Part shown: positions 34,451 to 44,941 of the stretch, piece after piece
How the letters are laid out: the number at the start of each line of letters is the position of its first letter
How positions within the stretch are numbered: the stretch's first letter is position 1
NCBI GenBank assembly: GCA_022483015.1
Contig: JAKVOB010000001.1
Span: forward strand, 1,760,902-1,824,901
Source: Atopobiaceae bacterium
Lineage (GTDB): Bacteria; Actinomycetota; Coriobacteriia; Coriobacteriales; Atopobiaceae
Length of the DNA: 64,000 bases
Reading direction: 5' to 3'
Program-made: the position numbers and the translations under genes
Notes under the pieces: generated by a model
Seen by the model: the letters and a program-made list of their open reading frames with translations, nothing else
The model's database searches: none
Told to the model about the DNA's origin: nothing

Positions 34451-35908
34451 ATGGATACCTCGACCGACCGGCAGGGCGCCCTCGGCACCGCCTGGGCGCA
34501 CCAGCTCGACGCGTCGTTTGCCGACGAGCGTGCCAACCGAGTCGCCCGCAATGCCGTGACCTCCATGGACGTCGCCGCGGCGGCGCGCGACCCACGTGTC
34601 CTGCGCTCGTATCACGACACCTACGGGGTCTCGCTCAAGACCGCCTCGACCGTCACCAACCAGCGCCAGTCGGGCCGGTGCTGGATGTTCGCGACGCTCA
34701 ACGTGGCCCGCGCAGCCGCCATGAGGAGGCTCGACGTCGAGGACCTCGAGTTCTCGCAGGCCTACGGCATGTTCTATGACAAGCTCGAGAAGGCCAACTC
34801 GTTCCTGGCGAACGTGATCGACACGGCGGGCCTTCCCGCCGACGACCGCACGGTGTCGCTCATCATGGACGAGCCTGCCCCCGATGGCGGCCTCTTCCGC
34901 TTCGCGGCCAACCTCATCGCCAAGTGGGGCTTGGTCCCCAAGGACGTCATGCCCGAGACCGCCTGCTCCAGGAACTCCCGCGAGATGAACCTCCAGCTGG
35001 ACCGTCTGCTCAGGCGCGACGCCGCAGACCTGCGCAGCAAGGCCGCAGACGGTGCCAGCACAGACGAGCTCGACGCCGCGCGCCGGTCGATGATGGGCGA
35101 CGTGCACCGGATGCTCTGCATCTGCCTGGGGGAGCCGCCCGTGACGTTTGACCTCGAATGTGCGGTCGGCCCCCATGCCGACGTGCCCGAGGGGCTCGTC
35201 ACGGACATACTGCCCGCGCCGGACGCCGACGACAAGGACGCGAAGCCTCGCCACGTGCTTCGCGATGCCGGGATCACGCCCCGACAGTACCGCGAGCGCT
35301 ACGTGGGCTTCGACCCGGACGACTACGTGGTCCTCGTCTCGGTGCCCGGCCAGGACCGTCCCTTCGGCCACGCCTTCGGCATCCGCTATGAGGACACGGT
35401 CGTGGGAGGTGCGCCGCTCCGCATGCTCAACCAACCCATGGACGTCCTCGAGGGAGCGGCCGTGGCCTCGCTCGAGGCAGGAGTTCCCTGTTACATGGCC
35501 TGCGATGTTGGCAAGAACCTGGGACGTTCCCTCGAGGACTACCCGGGGACGCTCGCCTTGGACGGCATGGACCTCGAGGGCCTCTTCGGGGTGCCCCTCG
35601 ACATGGAGAAGGCCACGATGTACGACCTCCACGAGAGCTGCATGACCCACGCCATGACCTTCCAGGGCGTCGAGCTTGCCTCCGACGGGAGGCCCCATGC
35701 CTGGCGCGTCGAGAACAGCTGGGGCAAGGACTCCTGCAAGGACGGCTACCTCGTGATGGCCGCCGACTGGTACCGCCTCTATGGCGGAGGTGTCGTCGTG
35801 GAGCGCAGGTTCGTCCCCGATGACGTCCTCGAGGCCTGGGACAAGGCACCACTCGAGCTCCAGGACCCCTGGAGCGTGCTGGCGCTCGCCATGGGACTGC
35901 GCTCGTAA
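34451..35908 (+). CDS. pepC: Aminopeptidase C, C1B peptidase, copy 2
   Basis: A 485-residue paralog of the preceding gene with Cys77 in QSGRCWMFATLN, His in CMTHAMTFQGVE and Asn in RVENSWGKDSCKDGY. It is longer mainly in the middle (about 225-280). Both keep all catalytic residues, so both should be active. Two copies in tandem suggest different peptide preferences or hexamer subunits. GGAGG sits before the ATG at 34451. It ends 3 bp from the stop of the convergent membrane protein gene. Confidence 0.93.
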   Translation: MDTSTDRQGALGTAWAHQLDASFADERANRVARNAVTSMDVAAAARDPRVLRSYHDTYGVSLKTASTVTNQRQSGRCWMFATLNVARAAAMRRLDVEDLEFSQAYGMFYDKLEKANSFLANVIDTAGLPADDRTVSLIMDEPAPDGGLFRFAANLIAKWGLVPKDVMPETACSRNSREMNLQLDRLLRRDAADLRSKAADGASTDELDAARRSMMGDVHRMLCICLGEPPVTFDLECAVGPHADVPEGLVTDILPAPDADDKDAKPRHVLRDAGITPRQYRERYVGFDPDDYVVLVSVPGQDRPFGHAFGIRYEDTVVGGAPLRMLNQPMDVLEGAAVASLEAGVPCYMACDVGKNLGRSLEDYPGTLALDGMDLEGLFGVPLDMEKATMYDLHESCMTHAMTFQGVELASDGRPHAWRVENSWGKDSCKDGYLVMAADWYRLYGGGVVVERRFVPDDVLEAWDKAPLELQDPWSVLALAMGLRS

Positions 35909-35911
35909 CCC

Positions 35912-38044
35912 TTACACGAACCAGGACCGCACGGTGAAGTAGAAGTACTGCTGATTCCAATAGAGGTTCTGCGAGAGGCTGGGATCGAACTGGACCAGGA
36001 GGTTCAGGGCCACCCCCACCAGGGCCGCAGCGGCCACGGCGGTCCTCAGCGCGACCAAGAGCCCCCCAGGGAGCCCTGGTCGCGCCTCTGCCTCAGCCAG
36101 GAGCGCCCATGCCACGAGCACGGAGGCCAGCAGGAGGAGCCAGGCGAAGTCGGACTCGTAGCGCTGGATGATGCCACCCATCTCGGTGTCGAGCGCCACG
36201 AAGGCAAGCCCCAGCACCACCATGAGGGCCACGAGGCCATGGCAGCCCGCCGCCTTGAGGCGCCCGCGTATGCCACGACAGGCCACCAGTGCCCAGAGCA
36301 GTGGGTTCAACCAGAGAAGACCACCATAGGTCGTCTCCGTCGGGACGTATCCCACATAGTCGGCGAGGTTCGACGCGGGGTGCACGTACGGGAACACCCC
36401 ATCCATGGAGATGGGTTGGAAGAGGTAGCTGAAGAAGCCGAAGGGAAGCCGTGCCAGGTCCGTACCCCTCGTGGTGAGGTCATTGTTGGTGAGGTTGTAG
36501 GTGGAGCCGAAGTCGAGCGGTGACGAGAAGCGCGCCGCGTTGTACCACAGCACCGGAACCGCGAGCACGACGAAGGGCAGGAGCACGCACGCGGTGTTGG
36601 CGACCGCAAGCCCGGTCGCGGCGAAGAAGCTCCGGTCATGGGCGATCTCGTCCCAGAAGATGGGAAGTGCCAGCAGGCAGGCCAGGACGAACGTGTAACG
36701 GCACCCCAGGTTCGCAGCCATCAGGACCGAACCGGTCACGAGCCACCCCCGGCTGGGCCCGGTCGGGCGCGGGGTCCGCTTGGCCCTGAGCCAAGCCGCG
36801 AGGGCGAACATCGTGAGGTCGAGCGAGGCAAGGATGGGGACCGAGTAGGTGGTCGTGGTGAACGCGAGGAAGAGCAGGCCGCTGCCCCCTGCCAACGCAA
36901 GGAATCCCGCCACGAGGGCGGCCGCCGACAGTTCCTTGAAGTAGGTGCGCGCCAGGCCCAGGAGCAGGCGCATGAGCGCGACGCAGAACACGAGGGCAAG
37001 CGCCAACACGGCATATCGGGTCGGCAGGTCGGATCCGGTCAGGACCTTGAAGGGCACGAAGAGGGCCAAGGCCGGGAGCGGCCCGAAGTATGAGTAGACA
37101 TGCCCGTCATACCAGGCATAGTCCGGAATCAGGTCCTCGCCCGTCTGGGACGCGAGGTCGGAGCGCGTCTCCTGGTCGAACGGATTGGCCATGGACGAGA
37201 GGAACTCTGGTTCGGAGACATCGGCATCGAGGTCGAGCCGGCCGTCCAGGAACGCACGGGCAAGGTAGTCGTATTGGTTGTCGTCGAAGGTCCAGGCCGG
37301 GTTACCGGCGCTTCTCGAGTAGAGGTCAAGCGAGAGGGGCAGGGGGCGCGCGAGGGCGCAGACGAGGACCATGGCGCCTCCGACGCACAGGGCCTCGACC
37401 ACATGGCGAAGACGCCGTTCCTCGAGGACGCGTGCGCTCCAGAGGGACGAGTGGGGTCGCAGGCACCAGCAGAGGGCGGCGATGCCCAGCATGGCCGCGA
37501 TGCGCGCCCATGAGATGTCGAGCGGGTAGGTCACATTGACCCGCATCTGCCCCATGTCGAGGCAGATTCCCCTGTCCTGGTCATCGGACAGGTCGAACGT
37601 GACCTGGGTGGCCCCAGCGTAGGGACTCATGGTCACATACTTCGAATTCTCCACCCCCGGGAAGACCTCTATGGGGGCATCGGTGAGGTCGCCCGACCCG
37701 TCATCCACCGAGACGTCCATGATGAGGGGGGCCGTGGAGGTTCCCTCGACATAGTCCATATCGAGATAGACGTTCTGGACGTCAGCCGTGAACCCAGAGA
37801 GCGTGATGGTGGCCGTACCGATGTTGGTGACCTCGTAGGAGCCGTCCTCCTGCTGCTGGAGACCGGGACCGTAGGTCACCTGAACGTCATCGACCTCATC
37901 GAGCCCGAGCGTGGTCCAGTGACGGAGGTTGAAGACGCCCACCTCGAGCACGAGCACGCAGAGGAGCGCGACGGCGAGGAAGCGGCCGAACCCCTGGGGA
38001 CCCTTCCCATGTGCCGTACCGTCGTGCAGGAACCTGAGCCCCAT
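35912..38044 (-). CDS. Large GT-C-like polytopic membrane protein of unknown function
   Basis: A 710-residue protein with one N-terminal helix (about 20-38), an extracellular beta-rich domain (about 45-180), then some 11-12 membrane helices. After the first pair is a conserved-looking loop, DDNQYDYLARAFLDGRLDLD, with NPFDQETRSD further on; such acidic first loops occur in GT-C glycosyltransferases that use lipid-linked sugars. Catalytic identity is therefore a suggestion only. The start at 38044 follows AAGGGGG; ATG 38059 is an alternative. It is divergent from the HAD gene, with 106 bp between. Confidence 0.6.
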   Translation of the reverse strand: MGLRFLHDGTAHGKGPQGFGRFLAVALLCVLVLEVGVFNLRHWTTLGLDEVDDVQVTYGPGLQQQEDGSYEVTNIGTATITLSGFTADVQNVYLDMDYVEGTSTAPLIMDVSVDDGSGDLTDAPIEVFPGVENSKYVTMSPYAGATQVTFDLSDDQDRGICLDMGQMRVNVTYPLDISWARIAAMLGIAALCWCLRPHSSLWSARVLEERRLRHVVEALCVGGAMVLVCALARPLPLSLDLYSRSAGNPAWTFDDNQYDYLARAFLDGRLDLDADVSEPEFLSSMANPFDQETRSDLASQTGEDLIPDYAWYDGHVYSYFGPLPALALFVPFKVLTGSDLPTRYAVLALALVFCVALMRLLLGLARTYFKELSAAALVAGFLALAGGSGLLFLAFTTTTYSVPILASLDLTMFALAAWLRAKRTPRPTGPSRGWLVTGSVLMAANLGCRYTFVLACLLALPIFWDEIAHDRSFFAATGLAVANTACVLLPFVVLAVPVLWYNAARFSSPLDFGSTYNLTNNDLTTRGTDLARLPFGFFSYLFQPISMDGVFPYVHPASNLADYVGYVPTETTYGGLLWLNPLLWALVACRGIRGRLKAAGCHGLVALMVVLGLAFVALDTEMGGIIQRYESDFAWLLLLASVLVAWALLAEAEARPGLPGGLLVALRTAVAAAALVGVALNLLVQFDPSLSQNLYWNQQYFYFTVRSWFV

Positions 38045-38150
38045 GCCGCCCCCTTGCATCACCCTCGTGGTAACGGCGCCCCCGCCGCATCAGATGGAAC
38101 CCATTGTAGGCGTTGGGGTAGACTCGGGACAAAGCAACCAGGAGGTTCAT

Positions 38151-38780
38151 ATGGCACCGTCTCCCACCAGCATCGCAAACGTGGTCTTCGACATGGGCAA
38201 CGTCCTGCTCAGATGGGAGCCTGCGTACTTCTCGCACCTCTTCGCGGACTCGGACGCCGATGCGGAGCTCATCCGCACGTCCCTGTTCGAGTCACCGGAG
38301 TGGCCCCTGCTCGATGCCGGCGCCATCTCGGAGGACACCATGGGACGAATCGCAGAGCTTCGCCTCCCCGAGGCCGACCGAGCGAGGCTCCGCCCCGTCC
38401 TCCATAGGACCTTCGAGGAATGGGACCTCCATCAGCGCCAGATTCCCCAGACCAACGACCTGGTGCGGCGCCTGCATGACGAGGGCATGGGAACCTACCT
38501 GCTCACCAACGCAGGCACGCGCTTCGCGCGTCAGCGCGGCAACATCCCGAGCGCAGACGTCATGGACGGCATCCTGGTCTCGGCGCACGAGCATCTCATG
38601 AAGCCGGACCCGGCCATCTACCAGCTCCTGTGCACGCGCTTTGGGCTCCGTCCCGAGACCTGCCTCTTCGTCGATGACAACCCCATGAACGTCGATGGTG
38701 CCGAGCGCGCAGGCATGGCCGGCTTCGTCTTCACAGGAGACGTCGAGGCGCTCGAGAGGACCGTGCGGCAGCAGGCCTAG
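38151..38780 (+). CDS. HAD-superfamily hydrolase (IA subfamily, YihX-like phosphatase)
   Basis: A 209-residue HAD phosphatase. Motif I is VVFDMGNVLLRW (nucleophile Asp, with DxG in place of DxD), motif II is TYLLTNAG, the motif III Lys is in LMKPDPAIYQ and motif IV is CLFVDDNPMNVDGA. The FDxGNV form is typical of YihX-like sugar-phosphate phosphatases such as alpha-glucose-1-phosphatase. The substrate is not certain. AGGAGG precedes the ATG at 38151. The upstream gene is divergent and the downstream YigZ gene convergent, so it is transcribed alone. Confidence 0.85.
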   Translation: MAPSPTSIANVVFDMGNVLLRWEPAYFSHLFADSDADAELIRTSLFESPEWPLLDAGAISEDTMGRIAELRLPEADRARLRPVLHRTFEEWDLHQRQIPQTNDLVRRLHDEGMGTYLLTNAGTRFARQRGNIPSADVMDGILVSAHEHLMKPDPAIYQLLCTRFGLRPETCLFVDDNPMNVDGAERAGMAGFVFTGDVEALERTVRQQA

Positions 38781-38816
38781 GAACCGACGGCGGCAGGTCC
38801 CCCAGCCCATCCACAC

Positions 38817-39452
38817 CTACAGCTCGGCGAAGGCGGGCTCGTGCACCACGCACACGTCCTCGCCCGCCATGAGCTCTCGCACACCGTCCAGGAACGCCCG
38901 CTCCTCGCCGGCATGGAACGCGACGGTGAGTTGCACGTCCTCGGCAAAGACCGAGTCGCCCACCTTTCCGCGGGCATCCGTCGCAAGGCGCAGCACGCGG
39001 TCGTAGGCCGCATAGGGAATGCAGCAGGTCACGCGTGTGACCAGGCACATCTCGACGAGCGTGCCCTCCTCGTGCGCATGGTCCAGCGCGGCCTGGGTCG
39101 CAGCCGCATACGCACGCACGAGACCGCCAGGGCCCAGGAGGGTTCCCCCGAAGTAACGGGTCACCACGCAGCACACGTCAGCGAGGCCTGCCCCACGCAG
39201 CACCTCGAGGACCGGCAGCCCGGCCGTCCGCTGCGGCTCACCGTCGTCAGAGCACCGCTCCCGCCCGTCAGCCAGGACCCACGCCGGCACGTTATGCCGG
39301 GCGTCGTGGTGGCGGCCGCGCACCTCGTCCACGAACGCCTCCGCTTCCTCTTCGGAGGAGGCATGGCCGAGGCATGCGATGAAGCGGCTGCGACGGTCCT
39401 GGACCTCGCCTGAGGCCGTGGCACCCACGCGCATCGTCTGGTATGAGTCCAC
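38817..39452 (-). CDS. YigZ/IMPACT family protein
   Basis: A 211-residue protein with the UPF0029/IMPACT N-terminal domain: VQDRRSRFIACLGHASSEEE, the DDGEPQRTAGLPVLEVL motif and the signature VVTRYFGGTLLGPGGLVRAY. A ferredoxin-like C-terminal domain follows. Family members interact with the translation or stress machinery, but the bacterial function is not settled. I prefer GTG 39452 because the family usually begins with a short Tyr-containing lead (DSYQTMRVG); ATG 39434 is possible. The start lies 2 bp after the stop of the PTS EIIA gene, so translation may be coupled. Confidence 0.85.
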   Translation of the reverse strand: MDSYQTMRVGATASGEVQDRRSRFIACLGHASSEEEAEAFVDEVRGRHHDARHNVPAWVLADGRERCSDDGEPQRTAGLPVLEVLRGAGLADVCCVVTRYFGGTLLGPGGLVRAYAAATQAALDHAHEEGTLVEMCLVTRVTCCIPYAAYDRVLRLATDARGKVGDSVFAEDVQLTVAFHAGEERAFLDGVRELMAGEDVCVVHEPAFAEL

Positions 39453-39453
39453 G

Positions 39454-39972
39454 TTAGCTACGCGAGACCCTGATGATGCGGTCGCCCGCGCGCACGGTGC
39501 CCTCGGCGCAGGGCTCCACCGAGGCAAGCTCGGCCGTGTTCGATATCACGCAGATCACGACGTCGTCATGACCCGCGGCCTTGATCTTGTCGCGATCGAA
39601 GGTGACGAGCGCCACACCCGCCACCACATGGTCGTCCTTCTCGACCAGGCGCTTGAAGCCGTCGCCCTGCATGTCGACCGTGTCCACGCCGATGTGGATG
39701 AGCACCTCGACGCCCTCGTCGCTGGTGAGGCCGATGGCATGGTTGGTGGCCGTGGTCGCCGTGATGGTACCGGACACCGGCGCGTAGCAGATGTCCCCAT
39801 CAGGCTTGATGCCCAGGCCCTGCCCCAGGATGCCGCCCGAGAAGACCGGGTCGGACACCTCGGCGAGCGGGACCACCTGACCACCCACCGGGGCAGCGGC
39901 CTCCCCGCCGGCCACGTGCACGGTGATCGGGTCAGGCTCGGGTGCCTTCTTGAACTTGTCGAACAGGCCCAT
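39454..39972 (-). CDS. PTS glucose-family EIIA protein, copy 1
   Basis: A 172-residue soluble phosphocarrier that passes phosphate from HPr to an EIIB domain. The active-site histidine region VEVLIHIGVDTVDMQG and the partner motif NHAIGL are present, as is the FSGGILGQGLGIKP loop of the Crr/EIIA-Glc family. Neighbours are a 6-phospho-beta-glucosidase upstream and yigZ downstream on the same strand. No EIIB or EIIC is attached, so it probably serves EIIBC transporters that lack EIIA, such as the one at 61355. Confidence 0.92.
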   Translation of the reverse strand: MGLFDKFKKAPEPDPITVHVAGGEAAAPVGGQVVPLAEVSDPVFSGGILGQGLGIKPDGDICYAPVSGTITATTATNHAIGLTSDEGVEVLIHIGVDTVDMQGDGFKRLVEKDDHVVAGVALVTFDRDKIKAAGHDDVVICVISNTAELASVEPCAEGTVRAGDRIIRVSRS

Positions 39973-40001
39973 GGCAGGGCTCCTCTCGTCGGTGGCATCG
40001 C

Positions 40002-40034
40002 GATGCCCTGCCCGACGGTACCAGGCAGGGCATC
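40002..40034 (-). terminator. Hairpin between the 6-phospho-beta-glucosidase and EIIA genes
   Basis: GATGCCCTGCC (40002-40012) pairs with GGCAGGGCATC (40024-40034), an 11-bp stem with an 11-nt loop. No U-run follows on the minus strand, so partial termination or mRNA processing is possible. Confidence 0.5.
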
Positions 40035-40099
40035 GGAGGTACAGGGGACACGATAGCCCACTGTCGTTTCTGCCAGGTCAACAAAGGCAGAAGGCGAGG

Positions 40100-41572
<1,473 letters not shown>

Positions 41573-41673
41573 TCATGACCATCGGATATCTGGGATACTA
41601 CCCAAGTAGGGACAAGAATGGATGAGGCATCCATAAGCGGCAGGATGGATGCAGGATATCGGGAGGAACCCAC

Positions 41674-42087
41674 ATGGCCACCACATCACAGTCGAAGACG
41701 TTCCACACACTCGGGATACTCGGCATCATCTTTGGCATCATCATGGCCGCCATAGCTCTGCTGGTCATCGTCACCGAGATAGGCATCGACCTTGGGGACA
41801 CCGACCTCGAGAAGGGCACCGTCCTCATCAAGATGACCACGATGGGCGTGAACGGCGTGCTCTTGGTCCCGCTGGGAATCCTCGCCGTCCGCAGGATGAC
41901 CAGGACCTGCAGGACCTTCTCGATCATCCTCATGGTGGTCGCGGGCATAGGGGTCGTCATCGCGATCCTCGCGGTCCTCGCCAGCATGGGCAACTTCAGC
42001 TCCGTGCTCACGGCCGTGGTGGACCTGGTCATCCCCTATCTCTTCTTCGACCAGTGCAACAAGGTCCTCGCCGAGAAGGACGAGTAG
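41674..42087 (+). CDS. Small four-helix membrane protein, unknown function
   Basis: A 137-residue protein with four predicted membrane helices (about 12-35, 52-70, 80-103 and 107-125) and short charged termini. I recognise no family motif. It lies on the opposite strand to its neighbours, between the 6-phospho-beta-glucosidase and the second EIIA gene, and is closed by a strong hairpin. GGGAGG sits about 8 bases before the ATG at 41674. Confidence 0.7.
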   Translation: MATTSQSKTFHTLGILGIIFGIIMAAIALLVIVTEIGIDLGDTDLEKGTVLIKMTTMGVNGVLLVPLGILAVRRMTRTCRTFSIILMVVAGIGVVIAILAVLASMGNFSSVLTAVVDLVIPYLFFDQCNKVLAEKDE

Positions 42088-42112
42088 GCCACGGGAGGTT
42101 CGCAGAGCCAAG

Positions 42113-42149
42113 ACGGCGCCCACGGCAGCGGACCTGCCGTGGGCGCCGT
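42113..42149. terminator. Hairpin between the small membrane protein and EIIA copy 2
   Basis: A perfect 16-bp GC-rich stem (42113-42128 with 42134-42149) has a 5-nt loop and lies between convergent stops. It is likely bidirectional and has no long U-tract. Confidence 0.75.
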
Positions 42150-42192
42150 TGTCTCGAGAAGGGGGCGACGATGGCCCGCTCTCGGTCACGAG

Positions 42193-42711
42193 CTACTTGC
42201 GAGTGACCTTTATTGCCACCTCGCCTGCCTTGACGGGACCCGCCGCACGGGGGTCCACCGAGGCGAACTCAGGCGTGTTCGAGATGACACAGATCACGAT
42301 GTCATCATGGCCGGCCGCCTTGATCTTCTCGCGGTCGAAGGTGATGAGGGGCGTGCCGGCATCCACATGCTCATCGGTCTCGACCATGCGCCTGAAACCG
42401 TCGCCCTTCATATCGACCGTGTCGACGCCGATGTGGATGAGGACCTCGATGCCATCGTCAGTGGTGAGGCCGATGGCATGGTTCGTGCCCGTGGTGGCAG
42501 TGATGGTACCGCTCACCGGTGCGTAGCAGACGCCGTCCTCAGGCCAGATGCCGAGGCCCTGACCGAGGATGCCTCCCGAGAACACGGGATCGGGTACCTC
42601 CGCGAGCCCGACGGCACGACCGCTCGCTGGAGCAGCCGCCTCGTCAGCAGCGATGTGGACCACGACGGGATCGGGCGTCGATTCCTTCTTGAACCTATCG
42701 AATAGACCCAT
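42193..42711 (-). CDS. PTS glucose-family EIIA protein, copy 2
   Basis: A 172-residue paralog of the EIIA at 39454, the same length and about three-quarters identical by eye. It keeps NHAIGL and IEVLIHIGVDTVDMKG, so it should be phosphorylated at the same His. The two copies stand 2.2 kb apart on the same strand. GAGGAG lies 8 bases before the ATG at 42711. It is downstream of the DUF1097 gene with a 90-bp gap. Confidence 0.92.
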   Translation of the reverse strand: MGLFDRFKKESTPDPVVVHIAADEAAAPASGRAVGLAEVPDPVFSGGILGQGLGIWPEDGVCYAPVSGTITATTGTNHAIGLTTDDGIEVLIHIGVDTVDMKGDGFRRMVETDEHVDAGTPLITFDREKIKAAGHDDIVICVISNTPEFASVDPRAAGPVKAGEVAIKVTRK

Positions 42712-42801
42712 GATCAATACTCCTCACATAGAAGTGACGTGCTGCTGGCAGGTTCTACCCACGTACGGCCACGTTGTGGTCGATGAAGCCATCCGATTGC
42801 C

Positions 42802-43341
42802 CTACTTGCCGCAGGGGCTCGAGACCTCGGAGGAGAGTTCCTCCCTTTGCCTGGCCCTGCCTCGGAGGATCCTCTTGCAGAGCGCGTCGAGACCCCATCC
42901 GACATACCAGACCCCGACGAGCATGGCGACCCCGATCTGGAGCGGAAGCGTCCCGAGGTTCGCGAACCCGATGGAACCCATGATGGCAAGGCCGATCGCC
43001 CAGCCGCACAGCGTGCTCGGCAGATTGACCCATCGCCCAAGTGACGTCACGACGACCACCGTCACGAACCCGAGCACGGCCAAGGTCAGGAACGTCGAGA
43101 GGTCCGAGGGAAGGGGCAGGACGCCCATAAGCCAGATCGCAAGGACCGACACGGCATCCCCGAGCACGAACCCCAGGGACATCCTGGGAGCATCCTGCGC
43201 CTTGTTGCCATTGGCCACATAGACACCGGCGCAGATGAGCGCCACGGCCCCGGTCGTGATTCCCACGTGCCCTGCGAACACCGCCCAGGCGGGAGGGAGG
43301 ATGGCAATTCCAAGTGCGGTTATGAGTGTTTCCTTCTTCAC
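42802..43341 (-). CDS. DUF1097 membrane protein
   Basis: A 179-residue protein with five predicted helices. The N-terminus MKKETLITALGIAILPPAWA and the small-residue-rich first helices match the DUF1097 family, whose role is unknown. It closes the reductase operon, 73 bp after the flavoprotein gene, where a small GC hairpin (around 43374-43391) intervenes. A role as channel, transporter or membrane anchor for the soluble reductases is speculation. The C-terminal tail is charged and cytoplasmic. Confidence 0.72.
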   Translation of the reverse strand: MKKETLITALGIAILPPAWAVFAGHVGITTGAVALICAGVYVANGNKAQDAPRMSLGFVLGDAVSVLAIWLMGVLPLPSDLSTFLTLAVLGFVTVVVVTSLGRWVNLPSTLCGWAIGLAIMGSIGFANLGTLPLQIGVAMLVGVWYVGWGLDALCKRILRGRARQREELSSEVSSPCGK

Positions 43342-43414
43342 GTACGACCTCTCTCTCGGTTCCCTTATCGGTCATCCCCCACAAGCGGGGGACGGTCCCA
43401 TGTCGATTCCGCCA

Positions 43415-44866
43415 TCAGGCGCCAGCGACCTCGACCGCCCTCTCTCCGGCCATGCGTCCGGAGTTGATGGCGAAGCCCATGGTGTTCCCAGGCAGCGTGA
43501 AGTTATAGGAGTCCCCATAGATCGTGTTGGCGTCGGAGCCGGCGCTCAGCAGGCCTGGAATGGGTTCCTGGGCCTCGTCGAGCACCTCGCAGTACTTGTT
43601 GATGCGCACGCCGCCGACGGTCCCATAGGCACCGAGGTAGAACTTCCCTGCGAGGTACTTGCCCTTGCCTGTGATGGGATGCAGGAACTTCTGAGGCTTA
43701 TGGAAACGCTCGTCCACCCCGAAGTCGCAGTAGTCGTTGTACTCGTCGATGGTGTCCTGCAGCTTGTCGGCATCGATGCCGAGCTTATCTGCAAGCTCGG
43801 AGATGGTATCAGCCTCGAAGTAGGCGGAGTAGCCCTGCTCCACAGCCTGCTTGGCCTGGTCGTCGAAGGAGAGGAACGCGTCTGCCGGATGGACGATATC
43901 GAAGATGTCAGGGCCATTCTTCTTATAGCTCCGGAGGATCCTCTCGTCCATGATCGCGTAGGCATAATGACCTGGTTGCATGCCGATGGCATTGCCCGTG
44001 AAGGTGGTGTTGCCCATGTCGCCCTCATTCATGAAGCGCTCCCCCTTCTGGTTGATGAGGAGGTTGGGCTGGCGGAGCACCGCATCGAGCACAAACCAGT
44101 TGAGGTTGTCGGGAAGCTGGTAGATGACCTCGATGTTGGGATTGAACTTGACGGCACCTGCCTTCCACATCATGTTGAGGCCATCGCCCTCGATGCCTGG
44201 CACCATGAACGGGAAGTAGTCCTCGGCAAGGTTGAGACCGAACTCGTCCTTGATCATCTGCTTGTTGTTGCCAAAGCCGCCTGTGGCTACGATGACCGAC
44301 TTCGCACGGGCCTCGATCTCGTCCCCTGCGGCGTTGGTCGCATGAACCCCGACGACCGCACCGTCCTCCACGACGAGTTCGGAGACGGGGGTCTCGAGGT
44401 TGATCTGGACACCCAGTTCCTCAGCCCTCTTCGTCATGGCCTTGATCATGGGGCCGGCGACGCGCGGACCGATGACGCCGTTCTCTGGCTTCACGATGTG
44501 CCAGGTGGCCTCAGAGTCACGGAAGTAGCGGAAGGCACCGGCAAACTCCACGCCCATGTCCTCCAACCAGGAGATGGTGTCGGCCGACTTGTTGAAGTAG
44601 GTCTGGACCAGGTCCTCGTCCACGCGGTAGTGGGTATAGCGCATGTGGAGGTCGAGAGCCTCCTCGACAGTGATGTCGTTGAACGCCTTCTTCTGCACGT
44701 CAGTATCGATGCCCAGGGGACCCATGCCCATGTTGGCAGTGCCTCCCGTACCGTTCTCCTTCTCGAACACGAGGGCCTTGAGGCCGCCTTCCCCTGCCGC
44801 GATTGCCGCAGCAAGGCCAGCCGGACCAGCCGCCACGATGATGACGTCCGCGCTCATTTGCTTCAT
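43415..44866 (-). CDS. FAD-dependent fumarate reductase/urocanate reductase-like flavoprotein
   Basis: A 483-residue FAD_binding_2 protein. The dinucleotide motif reads VIIVAAGPAGLAAAIAAGEG, followed by FEKENGTGGTANM, then the second FAD segment VIVATGGFGNNKQMI, and near the C-terminus LSAGSDANTIYGDSYNFTLP. This is the flavoprotein layout of soluble fumarate reductases and related enzymes that hydrogenate C=C bonds next to a carboxylate or ketone. There is no signal peptide, heme or FMN-binding domain, so it must receive electrons from partner proteins in the cytoplasm. ATG 44866 follows AAGGAG. The upstream NuoF-like and NuoG/GltD genes are the obvious donors. Confidence 0.85.
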   Translation of the reverse strand: MKQMSADVIIVAAGPAGLAAAIAAGEGGLKALVFEKENGTGGTANMGMGPLGIDTDVQKKAFNDITVEEALDLHMRYTHYRVDEDLVQTYFNKSADTISWLEDMGVEFAGAFRYFRDSEATWHIVKPENGVIGPRVAGPMIKAMTKRAEELGVQINLETPVSELVVEDGAVVGVHATNAAGDEIEARAKSVIVATGGFGNNKQMIKDEFGLNLAEDYFPFMVPGIEGDGLNMMWKAGAVKFNPNIEVIYQLPDNLNWFVLDAVLRQPNLLINQKGERFMNEGDMGNTTFTGNAIGMQPGHYAYAIMDERILRSYKKNGPDIFDIVHPADAFLSFDDQAKQAVEQGYSAYFEADTISELADKLGIDADKLQDTIDEYNDYCDFGVDERFHKPQKFLHPITGKGKYLAGKFYLGAYGTVGGVRINKYCEVLDEAQEPIPGLLSAGSDANTIYGDSYNFTLPGNTMGFAINSGRMAGERAVEVAGA

Positions 44867-44941
44867 GTCATGCTCCTTCTCTTGTGTCACGCGATCTGAT
44901 GGACAACTACGGGGCGCGTCGAGCGCGTCAGTGCCATCGCC

